Source of the DNA: CF-113 sp035308345
Lineage (GTDB): Bacteria; Chloroflexota; Ktedonobacteria; Ktedonobacterales; Ktedonobacteraceae
Direction of reading: 5' to 3'
DNA: 8,162 nt
NCBI GenBank assembly: GCA_035308345.1
Contig: DATGGW010000403.1
Span: 1 to 8,162 of the forward strand
In this document: positions 5,692 to 8,162 of the stretch, one piece after another
Layout of the letters: each line of letters begins with the position of its first letter
How positions within the stretch are numbered: position 1 is the first letter of the stretch
Notes under the pieces: generated by a model
Seen by the model: the letters and a program-made list of their open reading frames with translations, nothing else
What the model was told of the DNA's origin: nothing
Database searches by the model: none
Made by a program: the position numbers and the translations under genes

Positions 5692-5720
5692 TTGCAACAG
5701 CCAGGCTTATGCAGCATAAT
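5692..5720 (+). promoter_or_regulatory. Sigma70-type promoter of the methyltransferase gene
   Basis: TTGCAA (5692-5697) and CATAAT (5715-5720) are 17 bp apart, four of six and five of six matches to consensus. The transcript would start near 5727, giving a leader of about 38 nt before ATG 5765. Confidence 0.6.
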
Positions 5721-5764
5721 ACATGACAGATCAACCAGTATAGAGAAAGCGAGACCAACCAGCC

Positions 5765-6400
5765 ATGAGCGCAGAACAAAAACAGTCCGGCTTCACATCG
5801 CACCGCTTCTTCGCCAACTTCTACGAACGCATGTCGCGCAGCAAAGCAGAACAAAGTTTTATGGACCCATTGCGCAAGGAGGTGACCGGGCTGGCTCACG
5901 GGTTGGTGCTGGAAATCGGTGCAGGCAATGGCCTCAACTTCGCTTATTATGACCCCGATAAAGTTGAGCGCGTTGAAGCCGTCGAGCCGGACAGCGCCAT
6001 GCTGCGTTACGCGCGCGAACGTATTGCGACCGCGCGTGTGCCAATCAACCTCACACAGGCGCCCGTCGAGAACCTGCCCTTCGCGGATGAAAGCTTCGAC
6101 AGCGCCGTAATCACGCTGGTATTCTGCTCCGTCAGCAATCCACTGCGCGGCCTGAGCGAGGTGCGGCGCGTGCTCAAGCCGGGAGGCGCGCTGCTGATGG
6201 TGGAGCACGTGCGCGCGCCTGGAGCCATCGCTGCAACCATGCAGAATATCGTCACGCCTTTCACGCGGCTGGCAGCGGGCAATTGCCACTGGAATCGCGA
6301 CACCGAGAAGACGGTGATAGAGGCGGGTTTCCAGGTCGAGCAGAGGCGCGATGTCGGTGGGTTCATAATGCCGGTAGTGCTGTTGCACGTGGTGAAGTAA
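5765..6400 (+). CDS. Class I SAM-dependent methyltransferase (Methyltransf_11/UbiE-like)
   Basis: The protein has 211 residues. Motif I, the SAM-binding loop, is V-L-E-I-G-A-G-N-G (48-56). The acidic end of strand 2 is V-E-A-V-E-P-D (70-76), motif II-III is P-F-A-D-E-S-F-D (105-112) and the post-motif strand is V-L-K-P-G-G-A-L-L-M-V-E-H (136-148). These fix the Rossmann-type methyltransferase fold. The N-terminal F-F-A-N-F-Y-E-R and the C-terminal layout resemble small UbiE/METTL7-like enzymes that methylate a lipid, quinone or small molecule; the substrate cannot be told. The ribosome site is weak (GAG-rich stretch about 10-15 bases upstream), but the next Met, residue 23, would remove conserved N-terminal sequence, so ATG 5765 is preferred. 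It stands alone with its own promoter and no operon partner. Confidence 0.9.
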   Translation: MSAEQKQSGFTSHRFFANFYERMSRSKAEQSFMDPLRKEVTGLAHGLVLEIGAGNGLNFAYYDPDKVERVEAVEPDSAMLRYARERIATARVPINLTQAPVENLPFADESFDSAVITLVFCSVSNPLRGLSEVRRVLKPGGALLMVEHVRAPGAIAATMQNIVTPFTRLAAGNCHWNRDTEKTVIEAGFQVEQRRDVGGFIMPVVLLHVVK

Positions 6401-6475
6401 GGGAATGACTACTAAAACGGCGCGCTAGATATTTGGAGAGAAAGCCCATCATGAAGAAGTTTTTTCGGGTCCATA

Positions 6476-6484
6476 TGCTATACT
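6476..6484 (+). promoter_or_regulatory. Extended -10 promoter of the RibD_C reductase gene
   Basis: TGCTATACT is an extended -10 (TG-N-TATACT). The -35 region (about 6456-6461) is poor. Transcription would start near 6491, about 100 nt before ATG 6590. I saw nothing else firm in the 189-bp gap 6401-6589. Confidence 0.45.
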
Positions 6485-6589
6485 TCTGGGGAGGCATTGC
6501 TCAACATTGCAAAGACCAGATGACCAGAGCTCCATCCTTGATGCTAAGAAAAGAAGTCACACGACATCACCATAGGAGATATTGAACCC

Positions 6590-7192
6590 ATGAGAAAACT
6601 GATCGTCCTCTTGTTCCTCACGCTTGACGGCGTTATGCAGTCAGATGATGGACCGGAAGTAGACCCCAGCGGCGGCTTCAAGTATGGCGGGTGGTCTACG
6701 CCGTACTTTGACGACTTCCTGGAGCAGACCCTGGCCGAGCACCAAAGCGCGCCGTTTGACTTCGTGTTAGGCCGAAAGACCTATGAGCAATTTGCGGCTT
6801 TCTGGCCGCACCAGACCAGCGAGACATTCCCCCTGGCGGAGAGAATCAATCACGCCAGGAAATATGTAGCCTCAACCACCCTCCGGAAGCTCGACTGGAA
6901 CAATTCGACGCTTCTGGAGGGCAATGTGGTCCAGGCGATCCAGCAGCTCAAGCAGCAAGACGGGCCGGTCTTACAAGTCGCCGGCAGCAGTCACTTCCTC
7001 CAGACGCTGCTCTCGCACGATCTGGTAGACGAGCTGTACTTGTACATCTGCCCGATCACGCTAGGCATGGGCAAGCGCGTGTTTGGCGAAGGCACCATTC
7101 CGGCAGCCTTCAGCTTGCGCGAAGTGAAAGCGTCGCCGCGCGGTGTCATCATCGCCGTCTACGAGCGAGCGGGCGACGTGCAAACCGGCTAG
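6590..7192 (+). CDS. RibD_C/dihydrofolate-reductase-like family protein (YyaP/YwjB-like)
   Basis: The protein has 200 residues; AGGAGA (6573-6578) lies 11 bases before ATG 6590. Family marks run along the whole length: the first strand L-F-L-T-L-D-G-V-M (8-16), L-G-R-K-T-Y-E-Q-F (60-68), V-A-S-T-T-L (93-98), the dinucleotide-binding segment L-Q-V-A-G-S-S (128-134), and L-V-D-E-L-Y-L-Y-I-C-P-I-T-L-G-M-G (145-161), then V-F-G-E-G (164-168). It matches stand-alone RibD C-terminal-domain proteins, NAD(P)H-dependent reductases related to DHFR and to the reductase half of RibD. Most of these small proteins lack an assigned substrate, and no riboflavin or folate gene is next to it. It is soluble and cytoplasmic by composition and appears to be a single-gene transcript. 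Confidence 0.9.
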   Translation: MRKLIVLLFLTLDGVMQSDDGPEVDPSGGFKYGGWSTPYFDDFLEQTLAEHQSAPFDFVLGRKTYEQFAAFWPHQTSETFPLAERINHARKYVASTTLRKLDWNNSTLLEGNVVQAIQQLKQQDGPVLQVAGSSHFLQTLLSHDLVDELYLYICPITLGMGKRVFGEGTIPAAFSLREVKASPRGVIIAVYERAGDVQTG

Positions 7193-7256
7193 CGTGCCTC
7201 ATATGGCATTCGAACGTTTCTACATCTGGTGAACATCACCCTACCCCTTTATTCGC

Positions 7257-7289
7257 CTTCATCAGAACGTATGTAATGTTCTGGTGAAG
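7257..7289 (+). terminator. Hairpin downstream of the reductase gene, possible terminator without a T-run
   Basis: CTTCATCAGAAC (7257-7268) pairs with GTTCTGGTGAAG (7278-7289) over 12 bp with one G-U pair and a 9-base loop. It lies 65 bp after the stop of the reductase gene. No T-run follows, so intrinsic termination is uncertain; it may protect the 3' end of the mRNA or be a protein-binding dyad. Confidence 0.4.
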
Positions 7290-7490
7290 ACCAATGGTTC
7301 TTGCATGTAAATATTGAAATCCCGTGAGGTAATGCGCGACACTTATCTGAGGTAATCGCATCACTCAAGAAAAACCGCTTCACAGGCACTTCGGGCTCTT
7401 TTCCCATGTAGAGATTACTTCAGAGAGTTCCCAAAAGAGTACCTCATCGAATCCCATTATTTACAATTTTAGATCGTTCTGCCTGTAAAT

Positions 7491-7519
7491 TTGCTCCTCT
7501 ATGTTTGCACTTTTATAAA
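7491..7519 (+). promoter_or_regulatory. Candidate transposase promoter
   Basis: TTGCTC (7491-7496) and TATAAA (7514-7519) are 17 bp apart, upstream of the transposase ribosome site GGAGG (7591-7595). The -35 match is weak (3 of 6). Confidence 0.35.
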
Positions 7520-7601
7520 CTTTGGTAGGGGGAAACGGTAGGAAAGGACCCTCTGTGGTATCAAGAGGATGAATGCAAAATCTTGACCGCGGAGGTGTCC
7601 G

Positions 7602-8162
7602 ATGCCTGTTCCCATTATATGTCTGGATGATGAGTTGTGTCACTTTGTCGAACGCTATCGCCAGTGGTTCTCGAAACCACACTATCAGTACTTCGTGATC
7701 GTACTGTTGGGGCTGATGCGGATGTCGAGGGACGGCGAACGCTGGTGGACCTGTTGGAGCAAGTGGCAGAGAGCACAAGCTTGTCTGGCTTGAGCCGGTT
7801 TCTGGGGCAAGCACCCTGGGACCGCCAGGCAGTCGGCCAGCAGTGGCTGAAGGACTTTCGGACCCAGATGCAGCCGATGGTGCAGGTGGAACACATGCGA
7901 CAGCAGATGATGCGCCTCAAGCGGCGAGGACGCCCCAAACAGCCCTTCGTGACCGGGTATCTGATCGGGGACGACTCGACCATGCACAAGCCGAAAGGCA
8001 AGAAAATGGAGGGCTTGGGCCACCATCATTCGACGACAGCAGATCGACGGTTGCCCGGCCATAGCATGGTCGAAGGGCTCTATGTGTTCTTGGGCCAGCG
8101 TTGGCCCTTGGTGCCGCAACTGTATCGGCAGCAAGCCGTTTGCGAGCAGGAGAACGTGCCGT
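7602..8162 (+). pseudogene. DDE transposase (IS701/IS4-type), frameshifted, 3' end outside window
   Basis: GGAGG six bases before ATG 7602 starts a frame whose first 40 residues (to R, base 7721) look like the N-terminus of a DDE transposase. That frame then loses family-like sequence and stops near 7793. The family-like sequence goes on in another frame from about base 7727 (E-G-R-R-T-L, then S-L-S-G-L-S-R-F-L-G-Q-A-P-W) to the window end. It includes L-I-G-D-D-S-T-M-H-K-P-K-G-K-K (about 7961-8005), whose Asp pair holds the first catalytic Asp, and P-G-H-S-M-V (8054-8071). The break fits a one-base deletion or two-base insertion near 7719-7727. No slippery heptamer of the A-AAA-AAG type is seen there and this family normally uses a single frame, so decay is likelier than programmed frameshifting. 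The remaining catalytic residues and the right end of the element lie outside the window. Confidence 0.8.

Larger units (their letters stand above)
7193..7590. other. Non-coding gap between the reductase gene and the transposase gene
   Basis: No convincing gene was seen in about 400 bp. The contents are a short hairpin GGTGA-ACA-TCACC (7228-7240), a larger hairpin at 7257-7289, a 9-bp direct repeat TGAGGTAAT (7325-7333 and 7348-7356), and a promoter-like pair before the transposase. The left end of the insertion sequence should lie in the right half of this stretch, but its inverted repeat cannot be placed without the other end. The sequence is more AT-rich than the flanking genes. Confidence 0.6.

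Noticed and set aside
5672..6388. Minus-strand open frame of 238 codons opposite the methyltransferase
   Set aside because: The plus strand encodes a full set of methyltransferase motifs; the antisense frame is His/Arg-rich with no domain.
6451..6585. 44-codon basic ORF directly before the RibD_C gene
   Set aside because: The best promoter (extended -10 at 6476-6484) lies inside it, so most transcripts would lack its start; the GGAG is 12 bases away and the peptide looks random.
7719..7727. Programmed -1 frameshift in the transposase
   Set aside because: No slippery heptamer or clear downstream structure was seen, and the family usually uses one frame.
7461..7814. Minus-strand open frame of 117 codons across the transposase start
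   Set aside because: Pro/Ser/Thr-rich antisense frame without motifs, overlapping the transposase start and its ribosome site.
1..8162. CRISPR array, toxin-antitoxin or phage-defence cassette
   Set aside because: No array of regularly spaced repeats was found; the only direct repeats are two-copy, and no gene shows toxin, nuclease or defence-domain motifs apart from the transposase.

Overview
The window looks like a chromosomal stretch from a Gram-positive-like soil bacterium, most plausibly a member of the Chloroflexota (Ktedonobacteria-type). This is inferred from the gene mix (Rieske protein, CpaF-type ATPase, orphan response regulators, YtxH-like protein), the moderate GC content and the inverted-repeat elements with a GTAGGGGCG core. 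No marker gene fixes the taxonomy.

Left part (1-2522): the 3' end of a Rieske [2Fe-2S] protein gene is followed by a CpaF/TadA-type secretion ATPase whose catalytic motifs are substituted one after another (Walker A Lys to Arg, Walker B Glu to Asp, both signature His lost). A convergent HD-domain phosphohydrolase gene follows on the minus strand.

Middle part (2523-4685): a NarL/LuxR-type response regulator gene starts with GTG. It is followed by a minus-strand tRNA-Lys(UUU). A divergent control region between the tRNA and the next gene holds an 18-bp direct repeat, a promoter, a dyad and a leader hairpin. It feeds a stand-alone receiver-domain protein and a small YtxH-like membrane protein, probably one operon. 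That operon ends at a 90-bp near-perfect inverted repeat, which looks like a MITE/REP-type element and may also end transcription.

Right-middle part (4695-5466, minus strand): a two-gene operon encodes an AhpD/carboxymuconolactone-decarboxylase-like protein and a small unknown protein. The AhpD-like gene has an in-frame TGA exactly where the second Cys of the CxxC redox motif belongs. Twenty bases after the TGA is the apical loop of a perfect hairpin that matches bacterial SECIS geometry. The best reading is one selenoprotein (CxxU), not two broken genes. This is the most notable feature of the window.

Right part (5467-8162): a second, smaller inverted repeat, a promoter and a class I methyltransferase gene are followed by a RibD_C/DHFR-like reductase gene with its own extended -10 promoter. 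About 400 bp of non-coding sequence with hairpins comes next. The window ends inside a DDE transposase gene that is frameshifted near base 7722 and so probably inactive.
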